DNA from: Bradyrhizobium diazoefficiens
Lineage (GTDB): Bacteria > Pseudomonadota > Alphaproteobacteria > Rhizobiales > Xanthobacteraceae
Assembly (NCBI RefSeq): GCF_018129965.1
Contig: NZ_JAFCKW010000015.1
Coordinates: 62,001-126,000, forward strand
Length of the DNA: 64,000 bases
Direction of reading: 5' to 3'
Positions 44,353-52,154 of the stretch are shown in pieces. A model generated the notes under the pieces. It had not been told where the DNA came from, did not search any database, and was given only the letters and a program-made list of their open reading frames with translations. Positions within the stretch are counted from its first letter, which is position 1, and the number at the start of each line of letters is the position of its first letter. The position numbers were made by a program, and so were the translations under genes.

Positions 44353-45051
44353 TTATCTGGCCAGCTTCCACTCACCAACAATGCGGAAGCGTGCCTTGGC
44401 ATCGTGCTGCTTGAATAGCACGATGCGATCGATCGCGAGCGTATCGAGCTTCAGCGACTCAAACCGTTCCCGCAGCATCGCCAGAACAGGCCCGCGGCGC
44501 TCCGCATCCAGCCGCCCCGTCAGCGTCATGTGGAAGCGGAATTCTTCCATCACGTAAGGGTAGCCCCAGCGATCGAGATAGTCGCGCTGCCGCTCGCTCA
44601 GTTTCTCGGGCCTGCGCCGCGCGCGGTCTTCCGCGGTCAGCTCGGTGCGAAAGGAGTCGAAATCGCGGACGCAATCGGCAGCGAGTTGCTGCAGCGCTGG
44701 AACCGTCCCGGCTGGAATGACGGCGATGAAGCCGCTGATGGCATCGACGACCGGCCGGATCACCGGAATGGGTCGCGTTTTGCCGGCGAAGCCGGCACAT
44801 GCCGTTATCAGCTCCGCTTCGCCCTTTCCGGCCGCCAGCGTCATCGGCGCCTTCAGCGTGGCGTGAAAACCGTATTTGCGGGCATCCTTGGTGATGTCGT
44901 GCCAGTCCGGCGCGACATGCAGCGCTTGCTCCGGAAACGACATCTCGTCACCGGTGTGGGCATCGTAGCCAAGCAGTTCGGCGCCGAAGCGGGAGAGGGC
45001 GCTGTTGCCGCCTGCTGCAAAATAGATTGCGTAGCGGGGAAAACCTGTCAT
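44353..45051 (-). CDS. DUF1045 protein, phosphonate-operon 2H phosphoesterase-like
   Basis: 232 residues. It begins RYAIYFAAGGNSALSRFGAELLGYDAHTG and has two H-x-T-type motifs (YGFHATLKAPM and FRFHMTLTGRL), the signature of 2H phosphoesterases. This matches the DUF1045 family found in phosphonate operons. In the C-P lyase pathway it may process a cyclic or 1,2-cyclic phosphoribosyl intermediate; the role is inferred. It is the third gene of a minus-strand operon after phnM2, 18 bases downstream of it. Confidence 0.88.
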   Translation of the reverse strand: MTGFPRYAIYFAAGGNSALSRFGAELLGYDAHTGDEMSFPEQALHVAPDWHDITKDARKYGFHATLKAPMTLAAGKGEAELITACAGFAGKTRPIPVIRPVVDAISGFIAVIPAGTVPALQQLAADCVRDFDSFRTELTAEDRARRRPEKLSERQRDYLDRWGYPYVMEEFRFHMTLTGRLDAERRGPVLAMLRERFESLKLDTLAIDRIVLFKQHDAKARFRIVGEWKLAR

Positions 45052-45069
45052 GGCTCGAGCATAACCAAT

Positions 45070-46260
45070 CTATGCCGCGACGACAGCCTCGCGTGGCACT
45101 GCCGCGCTGAGCAGACGGGTCGCGTCGGTGAGATGCACGAGCTTGCCGCCTGCGATCACCGCGATCAGTCGCGGGCGCAGGGGCACGGTGTCGTCCACCA
45201 GCAATATGTCGGCGCGGTGTCCTTCTGCGATCAGTCCGCGATCGGCAAGGCCGGTCGCACGCGCAGGCCCGGCGGAGACCAGATCCCACGCCTTCGGCAG
45301 TGGCAGCACGCCGTCGGCGGCGAGCCGGAATGCGGCGAGCAATTGGGCGGGATAGTAATAGTCCGACGCGAGCACCGAGCAGAGCCCCTTGGCGATCATG
45401 TCGGACGCTCTGGTCCAGCCGGTGTGGCTGCCGCCGCGCACGACATTCGGCGCGCCGTAGACGATGGCGTCGCCGGCTGTCGCCGCCGCCCGCGCCGTCT
45501 CCTCGTTGATCGGAAATTCCGCGATGTCAGCGCCGAGTTCGCGAAAGTCCCGGCGCATCGTCGGCGTCGCATCGTCGTGCGAGAGCATCCGCACCCCGGC
45601 GGCGCGGGCGACCGCGGCCAGCCGCGCTACGGACGCGGGCACGTCGGCTGCGCGCGAAACGATACGCGCGACCAGCCTGTCGAAATCCTCGCTAGAAAGC
45701 CCGGTCCGCTCCACCATGCGGTTGCGCTTGCGCGGCTTTGCCATGTCGGCGACGGTGCCGTCCATGTGATCGTTGAAGGCGAACAGGTCGACGCGGCCCT
45801 CGGCGATCCACTGGCCGATCTCGGCCTCGGCATCGAGATTGTAGGTCTCGTGCCGCAGATGGAAGCGGGTGTCGGCGGCGAACTGCGGACGCTGGCGTTC
45901 GATCGCCTCCATCAATCCGCGTGCATTGTCGGCGCTGCGCAGGCCAGGCTCCCACGAGCAGGTCGTGGCGTGGAACACCGTGGTGATGCCGTTGCTGATC
46001 GCCTGGCGGTCGCTGTCGGCAAGGGCGACGTCGATCGGGAAATCGACGCCGGCGCGCGGCATCATCTGCCGCTCGAAGGCATCGCCATGCAGGTCGACGA
46101 TACCCGGCAGCACCAGCAGGTCGCGCGCATCGATCGCAAGCAGCGCGTGGCCACGCGACCCATCGATCCGCTCGATATCCGTTCCCGATACGCTCAGTGA
46201 AGTTTCGGCGAACTCCGAGCCGATCAGGGCCCGGCCGCCTTCAAGGACGATGTCTGTCAC
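45070..46260 (-). CDS. phnM: PhnM-like diphosphatase (second copy)
   Basis: 396 residues. Amidohydrolase superfamily PhnM, which releases pyrophosphate from alpha-D-ribose 1-methylphosphonate 5-triphosphate. Metal-site motifs: VDLHGDAFERQMMPR, NGITTVFHATTCSWEP, FRFHLRHETYNLD region (FHLRHE), LFAFNDHMDGT, MLSHDDATPT, and ASDYYYP near the end. It differs clearly from the phnM at 56311, which has HTDHLEAH. Its ATG overlaps the stop of the hexapeptide gene upstream (ATGA), and DUF1045 follows, so it belongs to the divergent phosphonate operon. Confidence 0.9.
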   Translation of the reverse strand: MTDIVLEGGRALIGSEFAETSLSVSGTDIERIDGSRGHALLAIDARDLLVLPGIVDLHGDAFERQMMPRAGVDFPIDVALADSDRQAISNGITTVFHATTCSWEPGLRSADNARGLMEAIERQRPQFAADTRFHLRHETYNLDAEAEIGQWIAEGRVDLFAFNDHMDGTVADMAKPRKRNRMVERTGLSSEDFDRLVARIVSRAADVPASVARLAAVARAAGVRMLSHDDATPTMRRDFRELGADIAEFPINEETARAAATAGDAIVYGAPNVVRGGSHTGWTRASDMIAKGLCSVLASDYYYPAQLLAAFRLAADGVLPLPKAWDLVSAGPARATGLADRGLIAEGHRADILLVDDTVPLRPRLIAVIAGGKLVHLTDATRLLSAAVPREAVVAA

Positions 46261-46916
46261 GCGACCGCGCTTCGCTTGCTGGCAGATGATTTTGCCCTTG
46301 CTTCATACGTGGAGAGAAAATCTTCAATCCCGAGCTTGCGGAAATCGGGCAGGGCTTCACGCAATTTGTCGTGATCCCAGTCCCACCAGGCGAGTCTGGC
46401 GAGTCGTCCCGCAACCTCTTCCGAGAACCGCCGCCGCACGATCCGCGCCGGGTTGCCGGCCACGATCGTATAGGCCGGCACGTCCTTGGTCACGATGGCC
46501 CCGGCCGCGATCACCGCACCGGTGCCGATGTTGCGGCCGGGCAGCACGATCGCGCCGTGGCCGATCCAGACGTCGTGACCGATATGGACGTGGTGCTGGC
46601 GCCTCCAATCGAAGAATTCGGTGTCGTCGCTCTCGCCCGGGAAGTAGGCACTGGAGCGATAGGTGAAATGGGCTTGCGTGGCGCGCTGCATCGGATGATT
46701 GCCGGGGTTGATCCGCGTCATTGCCGCGATGGAGCAGAACTTGCCGATGGTGGCGTAGGTGATCTGCGCGTCGTTTACGACATAGGAGTAATCGCCCATC
46801 GTGACCTCGGTCAGGATCGTGCGCGCACCGACCTCGGTGTAGGCGCCGAGCCGGGTCTCGTGCAGTTTCGCGGAAGCGTCGATGGTCGGTTGAACCGAAA
46901 GCACCTTGCCGGCCAT
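46257..46916 (-). CDS. Hexapeptide-repeat acetyltransferase of the phosphonate cluster
   Basis: 219 residues from the ATG at 46916. Left-handed beta-helix transferase (MGDYSYVVNDAQITYATIGKFCSIAAMTRINPGNHP, HVHIGHDVWIGHGAIVLPGRNIGTGAVIAAGAIV) of the xenobiotic/chloramphenicol acetyltransferase type with the WWDWDHDKLREALPDFR tail. Orthologues labelled as phosphonate-metabolism transferases sit in C-P lyase operons and may acylate aminoalkylphosphonates, as PhnO does; this is inference. It is the first gene of the minus operon, with three Pho-box-like repeats 48-74 bases upstream. Confidence 0.88.
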   Translation of the reverse strand: MAGKVLSVQPTIDASAKLHETRLGAYTEVGARTILTEVTMGDYSYVVNDAQITYATIGKFCSIAAMTRINPGNHPMQRATQAHFTYRSSAYFPGESDDTEFFDWRRQHHVHIGHDVWIGHGAIVLPGRNIGTGAVIAAGAIVTKDVPAYTIVAGNPARIVRRRFSEEVAGRLARLAWWDWDHDKLREALPDFRKLGIEDFLSTYEARAKSSASKRSAVA

Positions 46917-46963
46917 GTTGCATCCGAAAGTTTGAGGGCTGGCGTTCGTCTTCGAGCGGCTCG

Positions 46964-46990
46964 ATGACGATATCATGACAAAGCGATGAC
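46964..46990 (-). promoter_or_regulatory. Triple Pho-box-like repeat upstream of the acetyltransferase operon
   Basis: On the minus strand GTCAT occurs three times with exactly 11-bp spacing (plus-strand atgac at 46964-46968, 46975-46979 and 46986-46990). PhoB sites are direct 7-mers around TGTCA repeated every 11 bp, so this is a good match 48-74 bases before the start codon. Confidence 0.6.
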
Positions 46991-47030
46991 GGTGGACGGG
47001 GGTGCGTAGCATCGCCGCATCGCACTGTGC

Positions 47031-47048
47031 GTGTCACACAAGTGTCAA
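47031..47048 (+). promoter_or_regulatory. Pho-box-like repeat upstream of phnC
   Basis: GTGTCAC (47031-47037), four bases, GTGTCAA (47042-47048): the 7-4-7 layout with an 11-bp period expected for PhoB, 44 bases before the phnC start codon. It lies in the same gap as the opposite-facing triple repeat. Confidence 0.6.
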
Positions 47049-47091
47049 GCGCCGGCGTTAGCGGTTGGTCCCAGCTAGTTTGGAGCTGCAT

Positions 47092-47901
47092 ATGCTGGTG
47101 GTGGAAGGCTTGACGTGCCGCTTCGGTGCAAAAGCCGCGGTGGACGACGCTTCGTTCAAAATATCCCCTGGCGGCTTCGTCGGTGTGATCGGGCGCTCCG
47201 GTGCCGGCAAGTCCACGCTATTGCGGACCATCAACCGCCTCGTCACGCCGACGCAGGGCCATATCCTGTTCGACGGCCTCGACGTCACCGCGCTGCGCGG
47301 CAAGGAACTGCGGCAGTGGCGGGCGCGTTCGGCCATGATTTTCCAGCAGTTCAACTTGGTCGGCCGGCTCGACGTGCTCACCAATGTGCTGATGGGGCGT
47401 CTTGCGACGATGCCGGCCTGGCGTTCCCTGACGCAGACTTGGCCGGAGCAGGACAAGGCGCTGGCGATGTCCGCGCTCGAGCAGTTCGACATCGCCTCGC
47501 TGGCCGCCCAGCGCGCCGACCAGCTCTCCGGCGGCCAGCAGCAGCGCGTGGCGATCGCCCGCGCCCTGGTGCAGCAGCCCGACATCATCCTCGCCGACGA
47601 GCCGATCGCCTCGCTCGATCCGCGCAACACCAAGATCGTGATGGATGCGCTGCTGCGCATCAACAAGCATTTCGGTATCACCGTGCTCTGCAATCTGCAT
47701 TCGCTCGACCTGGCGCGCAACTATTGCGACCGCCTGATCGGCATGGCGCAGGGCCGGGTGGTCTTCGACGGCGCGCCGGCCGCGCTGACCGATCACGTCG
47801 CGCGCGAGCTCTACGACCTCGAAGCCGCCGAGGTCATGGGCGGAGCGACGGCGCCGACGCCCGAGGGCGTTCCCGCGCTCGGAACGGCCGCGGCCGCCTG
47901 A
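47092..47901 (+). CDS. phnC: Phosphonate ABC transporter ATP-binding protein
   Basis: 269 residues. Walker A GRSGAGKST (34-42), Q-loop FQQFNLVGRLDVLTNVLMG (characteristic of PhnC), signature LSGGQQQRVAIARAL, Walker B IILADEPIASLD, and the switch histidine in LHSLDLAR. It energises phosphonate/phosphite uptake with PhnD and PhnE. The ATG at 47092 has ggag upstream and gives MLVVEGLTCRFG; a TTG at 47065 is in frame but unlikely. It heads the transporter operon, under the Pho box at 47031. Confidence 0.96.
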   Translation: MLVVEGLTCRFGAKAAVDDASFKISPGGFVGVIGRSGAGKSTLLRTINRLVTPTQGHILFDGLDVTALRGKELRQWRARSAMIFQQFNLVGRLDVLTNVLMGRLATMPAWRSLTQTWPEQDKALAMSALEQFDIASLAAQRADQLSGGQQQRVAIARALVQQPDIILADEPIASLDPRNTKIVMDALLRINKHFGITVLCNLHSLDLARNYCDRLIGMAQGRVVFDGAPAALTDHVARELYDLEAAEVMGGATAPTPEGVPALGTAAAA

Positions 47902-47964
47902 GCCTCGCTACCTGTCCACTTGCCATTCTTTGCGTCAACCGACCCAACCGATGAAGAGGGTATC

Positions 47965-48900
47965 ATGATCACTCGCAGACTCATCCTCGCCGGCGCCGCC
48001 GCGCTCGCGTTCACGACATCGGCCACCGCCGAGGACTGGAAAGCCAAATATCCCGAACTGACCTTCGCCGTGATTCCGGCCGAGAACGCCTCGGGCGTCA
48101 CCGAGCGCTGGGCGCCGTTCATGAGCTATCTCTCCAAGGAACTCGGCGTGAAGGTCACGCTGCGCATCGCCAACGACTACGCTGCGGTCATCGAGGGCCA
48201 GCGCGCTGGCAACATCCATATCGCCAGCTACGGCTCGGCCTCGTTCGCCCGTGCCCGTCTCACCGGCGTCAAGACCGATGCCTTCGCCAACGACATCAAT
48301 GCCGACGGCTCGACCGGTTATTATTCGGTGTTCTTCGTCAAGGCGAACAGCCCCTACAAGAAGGTCGAAGACCTCAAGGGCAAGAATCTCGGCCTCGTCG
48401 ATCCGAACTCGACCTCCGGCAACAACGTACCGCGTTTCGAGCTCGACAAGATGGGCATCGCCGACGCCGACGCCTATTTCGGCAAGGTCGTCTTCACGGG
48501 CAGCCACGAGAACGCCATTCTGGCGCTGGCGCAGGGTACGGTCGACGTCGCCGCCAATCAGTGGACCAGCGACGACGATTCGACGCTGGCCCAGATGCTG
48601 ACCAAGGGCATGCTGAAGAATGCCGACGGCTCGGCGATGAAGAAGGACGATTTCCGCATCATCCACAAGTCGGCGCCGATCATCAACGGCCCCTATGCCT
48701 ACAATTCCGACCTGCCGGAAGAAGCCAAGGCGGCGATCGCGAAGGCGTTCTTCGACGCGCCGACCAAGGACAAGGCGGCTTTCGACCGGCTCCAGGACGG
48801 CCAGAAGAAAGGTTTTCATCCCGCCACCACCAAGGACTGGGATGGTACGATCGAGCTGATCAAGTTCGTCGATGCGCTGCGTAAGAAGAAGGCGTCCTGA
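47965..48900 (+). CDS. phnD: Phosphonate ABC transporter substrate-binding protein
   Basis: 311 residues with a signal peptide (LILAGAAALAFTTSATA). Family features: LTFAVIPAENASGVTERWAPFMSYLSKELGVKVTLRIANDYAAVIEGQRAGNIHIASYGSASFARA, and the loop LVDPNSTSGNNVPRFEL that binds the phosphonate oxygens. It delivers alkylphosphonates to PhnE in the periplasm. The start at 47965 gives MITRRLILAG with agaggg upstream. A strong terminator-like hairpin follows it, before phnE1. Confidence 0.96.
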   Translation: MITRRLILAGAAALAFTTSATAEDWKAKYPELTFAVIPAENASGVTERWAPFMSYLSKELGVKVTLRIANDYAAVIEGQRAGNIHIASYGSASFARARLTGVKTDAFANDINADGSTGYYSVFFVKANSPYKKVEDLKGKNLGLVDPNSTSGNNVPRFELDKMGIADADAYFGKVVFTGSHENAILALAQGTVDVAANQWTSDDDSTLAQMLTKGMLKNADGSAMKKDDFRIIHKSAPIINGPYAYNSDLPEEAKAAIAKAFFDAPTKDKAAFDRLQDGQKKGFHPATTKDWDGTIELIKFVDALRKKKAS

Positions 48901-48919
48901 GTTTCGGGACAAGCGACTT

Positions 48920-48953
48920 GAGCCGGGTCGATAGACCCGGCTCTTTCTCTTTT
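48920..48953 (+). terminator. Intrinsic terminator between phnD and phnE1
   Basis: A perfect 10-bp GC-rich stem (gagccgggtc 48920-48929, gacccggctc 48934-48943), a 4-base loop and a T-rich tail (tttctctttt) form the best intrinsic terminator in the window. It lies inside the transporter operon, 20 bases before phnE1. Partial termination or 3'-end protection would keep phnD mRNA far above phnE mRNA. Confidence 0.8.
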
Positions 48954-48973
48954 GACGGGTCCTCCCCAGACCA

Positions 48974-49858
48974 ATGACCATCGCCGTTTCGATCCTGCCC
49001 GAGCAGCAACTGGCTGCGCTGAACGCCGCCTATGGCCAGGCGGTCGCGCGCAGGCGATGGCGTCTTCTGTTCGGAGCGGCCGTGTTCGCCGCGGCGCTGC
49101 TTCTCGCCGCGATTGGCGCGGAAGTGAACCTGCGCACGCTCTTCACCCATTTCGGCAACTTCCTCAGCTATTTCGATCGCATCTTCACGCTCGACAACGG
49201 CCAGCGCGTCTGGACCGATTTCGGCGAATGGCTGTGGGGCTGGCGCAAATGGCTGAAGATGCTGGGGGAGACGTTGCTGATCAGCTATGTCGGCACGCTG
49301 ATCGGCGCGACGTTTGCGTTCGCGCTCAATTTCCTTGCGGCGGAGAACACGTCACCTGCGCCCTGGCTGCGTTTCGTGGTGCGCCGCCTGCTGGAATTCG
49401 CCCGCACCGTCCCCGGCATCGTCTTCGCGCTGATCTTCGTCATCGCCTTCGGTCTCGGCCCGATGGCCGGCGTGCTCGCGATCGCCATCCACTCCACCGG
49501 CGCGCTCGGAAAACTGTTCTCGGAAATCGTGGAGAATGCCGACATGAAGCCGGTCGAGGGCATCCGCTCGACCGGAGCGAGCTGGCTCGCCTGCATGCGT
49601 TTCGCCATCCTGCCGCAGGTGACCGCAGGTTACGCCGGCTACGCGCTGCTGCGCTTCGAGATCAACGTCCGCGAAGCCTCGGTCATGGGCTTCGTCGGCG
49701 CCGGCGGCATCGGCCAGGAACTCGTCGTCGCGATTCGCAAGTTCTATTATTCGGACGTCAGCGCCATCCTGCTTACCATCATCGTCACGGTCTTCGTCAT
49801 CGACATCACCACCGGCTGGCTGCGCGGCCGCCTGTTCGGCAAGGAGGCGCGGACGTGA
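48974..49858 (+). CDS. phnE: Phosphonate ABC transporter permease 1
   Basis: 294 residues. About six membrane helices (LFGAAVFAAALLLAAIGAEV, MLGETLLISYVGTLIGATFAFALNFLAAEN, FARTVPGIVFALIFVIAFGLGPMAGVLAIAIHSTGALGKLFSE) and the ABC-permease EAA loop (GIRSTGASWLACMRFAILPQV, then GFVGAGGIGQELV). It pairs with the next gene as a two-component channel. The stop overlaps the GTG start of phnE2, so translation is coupled. Confidence 0.95.
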   Translation: MTIAVSILPEQQLAALNAAYGQAVARRRWRLLFGAAVFAAALLLAAIGAEVNLRTLFTHFGNFLSYFDRIFTLDNGQRVWTDFGEWLWGWRKWLKMLGETLLISYVGTLIGATFAFALNFLAAENTSPAPWLRFVVRRLLEFARTVPGIVFALIFVIAFGLGPMAGVLAIAIHSTGALGKLFSEIVENADMKPVEGIRSTGASWLACMRFAILPQVTAGYAGYALLRFEINVREASVMGFVGAGGIGQELVVAIRKFYYSDVSAILLTIIVTVFVIDITTGWLRGRLFGKEART

Positions 49859-50703
49859 CGAAGCCGCAGCAGGTCGATACCGCGCAGCTTCGCGCGCGCT
49901 ATCCCGAAGTGTTCGAGCGGCCGGCCGCGGCGCGGCTCGCGATACCGGCGATGCTCGTCGCGGCGCTTGCCGTTTTGATCTATGGCCTCGTCGACCTCGA
50001 CTTCTCGCCGTCGCGCCTCTTCAACGGCCTCAGCCAGCTCGGCTGGATCAGCCTGATGATGATCCCGCCCGATCCCGGCTCGTCGTTGCCGATCTATCTG
50101 AAGGCGCTGGGCGAGACGCTCTCGATCGCGCTGCTCGGCACCACGCTCGCCGCCGTATTCGCGCTCCCGGTCAGCCTGCTTGCTGCGCGCAACGTCGTGC
50201 CGTCGATGATCCTCCGCTTCCCCATCAGGCGTTTCCTGGATTCGATCCGCGGTGTCGACACGCTGATCTGGGCGCTGGTATGGATCAACGTCGTCGGGCT
50301 CGGCCCGTTCGCGGGCGTGCTCGCCATCGCCGTGTCGGATTTCGGTGCCTTCGGCAAGCTGTTCTCGGAGGCGATCGAGGGCGCCGACCAGAAGCAGGTC
50401 GAAGGCATCCGTGCCTCCGGCGGCAGCGCGCTGCACGAGATCCGCTTTGGCCTCATGCCGCAGGTGCTGCCTGTGATCGCCGGCCAGGTGCTCTACTTCA
50501 TCGAGTCCAATACGCGATCGGCCACCATCATCGGTATCGTCGGCGCCGGCGGCATCGGCCTCCAGCTCGCCGAGCAGATCCGGGTGCTGGAATGGCAGAA
50601 GGTGTCGTTCCTGATCCTGATGATTCTGGTCGCGGTCGCCGCGATCGATTTCATTTCGAGCAAGCTGCGGTTTGCGATCATCGGGCCAAGGGCGGTGGCG
50701 TGA
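49855..50703 (+). CDS. phnE: Phosphonate ABC transporter permease 2
   Basis: 282 residues from a GTG at 49855 whose bases overlap the phnE1 stop (GTGA). Helices near LAIPAMLVAALAVLIYGLV, LKALGETLSIALLGTTLAAVFALPVSLLAARN, DTLIWALVWINVVGLGPFAGVLAIAVSDFGAFGKLFSEAIEG and the EAA-type GIRASGGSALHEIRFGLMPQVLPVIAGQ mark it as PhnE. The frame stays open far upstream only because it reads in the shadow of phnE1. It is the last gene of the transporter operon. Confidence 0.94.
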   Translation: MTKPQQVDTAQLRARYPEVFERPAAARLAIPAMLVAALAVLIYGLVDLDFSPSRLFNGLSQLGWISLMMIPPDPGSSLPIYLKALGETLSIALLGTTLAAVFALPVSLLAARNVVPSMILRFPIRRFLDSIRGVDTLIWALVWINVVGLGPFAGVLAIAVSDFGAFGKLFSEAIEGADQKQVEGIRASGGSALHEIRFGLMPQVLPVIAGQVLYFIESNTRSATIIGIVGAGGIGLQLAEQIRVLEWQKVSFLILMILVAVAAIDFISSKLRFAIIGPRAVA

Positions 50704-50721
50704 CGCAGGCGCTATAGGCGG

Positions 50722-50812
50722 AAGGTGCGCAAAGCGAAGCGTGCCCACCACGTCAGTTCCGAATTCGGGGAGAGATGGTGGGCACGGCGCAAGAGCGCCT
50801 TTGCCCACCCTA
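50722..50812. repeat. Dispersed inverted repeat (gtgggca type)
   Basis: gcgtgcccacca near 50739 is mirrored by tggtgggcacggcgc near 50777, with ggtgcgca / gcgcctttgcccacc outer parts. It lies between the convergent phnE2 and phnF genes. The style resembles Bradyrhizobium intergenic repeats; this is its only copy in the window. Confidence 0.5.
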
Positions 50813-50840
50813 CGATTCCTGAGGGGGCGGAGAGCCCACT

Positions 50841-51569
50841 CTACGGCTCCACCAGAAACTCCACCCGCTCCGCCGCAAACCGCGAATGCTTCGTCACCAG
50901 CGGCTTGCCGCCGAGATCGTTGTCGGTGGCGTCGACCACCAGGATCGGCCGGCCGAGCGGCAGGTCCAGCCGCGCGGCGTCGGTCGCATCCACGATGCCG
51001 GCGGTGATCCTGGTCGCGCCGCGGCGATAGTCGTGCACGCCGTAATGCTCGAGCAGCTTCGTCATCGAGCGCGTCGCGGCGAACACGTTGCCGGCGCCCG
51101 GAAACAGCTCCGCCGACAGCCATGTTGTGGAGACACAGATCGGCGTGCTGTCGGCAAGGCGGATCGCCTCGATCCGCACCAGCGGCGCGCCGGGCTTCAA
51201 TCCGAGCTCCCGGGACAGCTCGCGGGTCGCGACGTCGTCGGACGTTTCGATCAGCCGGCCATGCGGCTCGCGTCCGTCGGCGCCGACGATCTCGGAGAAG
51301 CGTGTGCGCGAGCGCAAGGGATAAGCGAGGCGCTGGGCCTCGACATAGGTTCCGCTGCCGCGCTCGGCACGCACGATGCCGCGCTCGGCAAGGGCTGCCA
51401 GTGCGCGCCGCACCGTGTGGCGGTTCACCCGATAGGTCTCGGCGATCTCCATTTCGCCCGGCAATTTGTCGCCGGCCGCAAAGCGGCCATCGGCGATGCC
51501 GCGCTCGATGCCGTCGGCAACGAGGCGCCACAGCGCGACGCCGGAGGTGGCGGTGTCCTGCATGCTCAT
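50841..51569 (-). CDS. phnF: GntR/HutC-family phosphonate regulator PhnF
   Basis: 242 residues (M3 at 51563 is an alternative start). The N-terminal winged helix (LPGEMEIAETYRVNRHTVRRALAALAERGIVRAERGSGTYVE) is followed by a UTRA effector-binding domain (RFSEIVGADGREPHGRLIETSDD, RIEAIRLADSTPICVSTTWL). PhnF proteins repress phosphonate genes. It is transcribed away from phnG, and a perfect 28-bp palindrome lies between them, the expected place for its operator. Confidence 0.93.
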   Translation of the reverse strand: MSMQDTATSGVALWRLVADGIERGIADGRFAAGDKLPGEMEIAETYRVNRHTVRRALAALAERGIVRAERGSGTYVEAQRLAYPLRSRTRFSEIVGADGREPHGRLIETSDDVATRELSRELGLKPGAPLVRIEAIRLADSTPICVSTTWLSAELFPGAGNVFAATRSMTKLLEHYGVHDYRRGATRITAGIVDATDAARLDLPLGRPILVVDATDNDLGGKPLVTKHSRFAAERVEFLVEP

Positions 51570-51601
51570 GTCACCGGCAACCTACCCCGGAAATCACACC
51601 C

Positions 51602-51619
51602 TTGTCACGAAACAGTCAT
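51602..51619 (+). promoter_or_regulatory. Pho-box-like repeat upstream of phnG
   Basis: TTGTCAC (51602-51608), gaaa, CAGTCAT (51613-51619): 7-4-7 with an 11-bp period, 26 bases upstream of the TATAAT in the adjacent palindrome. This fits PhoB activation of the C-P lyase operon. Confidence 0.55.
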
Positions 51620-51632
51620 GGCGCTTGCGTAT

Positions 51633-51660
51633 CAAGTTGTCTATTATAATAGACAACTTG
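51633..51660. promoter_or_regulatory. Perfect 28-bp palindrome, probable PhnF operator
   Basis: Each 14-base arm is caagttgtctatta; the whole reads identically on both strands. It holds gtctat/atagac half-sites like those of HutC-type regulators, and a TATAAT in both directions (51645-51650 on plus, 51648-51643 on minus). TTGCCG at 51670-51665 (minus strand) gives a 16-base spacer, so phnF has its own promoter through the operator. A bound dimer would block both promoters. Confidence 0.8.
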
Positions 51661-51694
51661 GATTCGGCAAGTTCGGTAGAGGCGCGGTGATTTG

Positions 51695-52150
51695 GTGACC
51701 CAGCACAACAATCAGCAAGCCCAGCGCCAGGCCGCCATGGCCGTGCTGGCGCATGCGGAGGCGGGCGAGATCGCCGCCCGTCTCCGCAACTTCGCGCTTC
51801 CACCCCACCAGGATCTGCGCGCGCCGGAAAACGGCCTCGTGATGCTGCGCGGCAGGGTCGGCGGCGACGGTGCGCCATTCAACCTCGGCGAAGCCACGGT
51901 CTCGCGCGCCGCGGTGCGGCTCGCGAGCGGCGAGGTCGGTTTCGGCTATACGCTCGGGCGCGATGGCGAGAAGGCGCGGCTGATCGCGCTGTGCGATGCG
52001 CTGGTGCAGTCGCGGGATTTCGGCGGGCTGGTCGAGCGGGATGTTATCGCGCCGTTGCGCGAGCAGCTTATGATTCGCCGCAAGCAGGCGGCGGAAGAAA
52101 CCGCTGCGACGAAGGTTGATTTCTACACCATGGTGCGCGGTGAGGGGTGA
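51695..52150 (+). CDS. phnG: C-P lyase complex subunit PhnG
   Basis: 151 residues from a GTG at 51695 (a TTG at 51692 is an alternative). PhnG features: RQAAMAVLAHAEAGEIAARL near the start and RAPENGLVMLRGRVGGDGAPFNLGEATVSRAAVRLASGEVGFGYTLGRD in the middle. It is part of the PhnGHIJ core that forms ribose 1-methylphosphonate 5-triphosphate with PhnI/L help. It is the first gene of phnGHIJKLMN, with Pho-box and PhnF-operator sites upstream. Confidence 0.94.
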   Translation: MTQHNNQQAQRQAAMAVLAHAEAGEIAARLRNFALPPHQDLRAPENGLVMLRGRVGGDGAPFNLGEATVSRAAVRLASGEVGFGYTLGRDGEKARLIALCDALVQSRDFGGLVERDVIAPLREQLMIRRKQAAEETAATKVDFYTMVRGEG

Positions 52151-52154
52151 GGCC

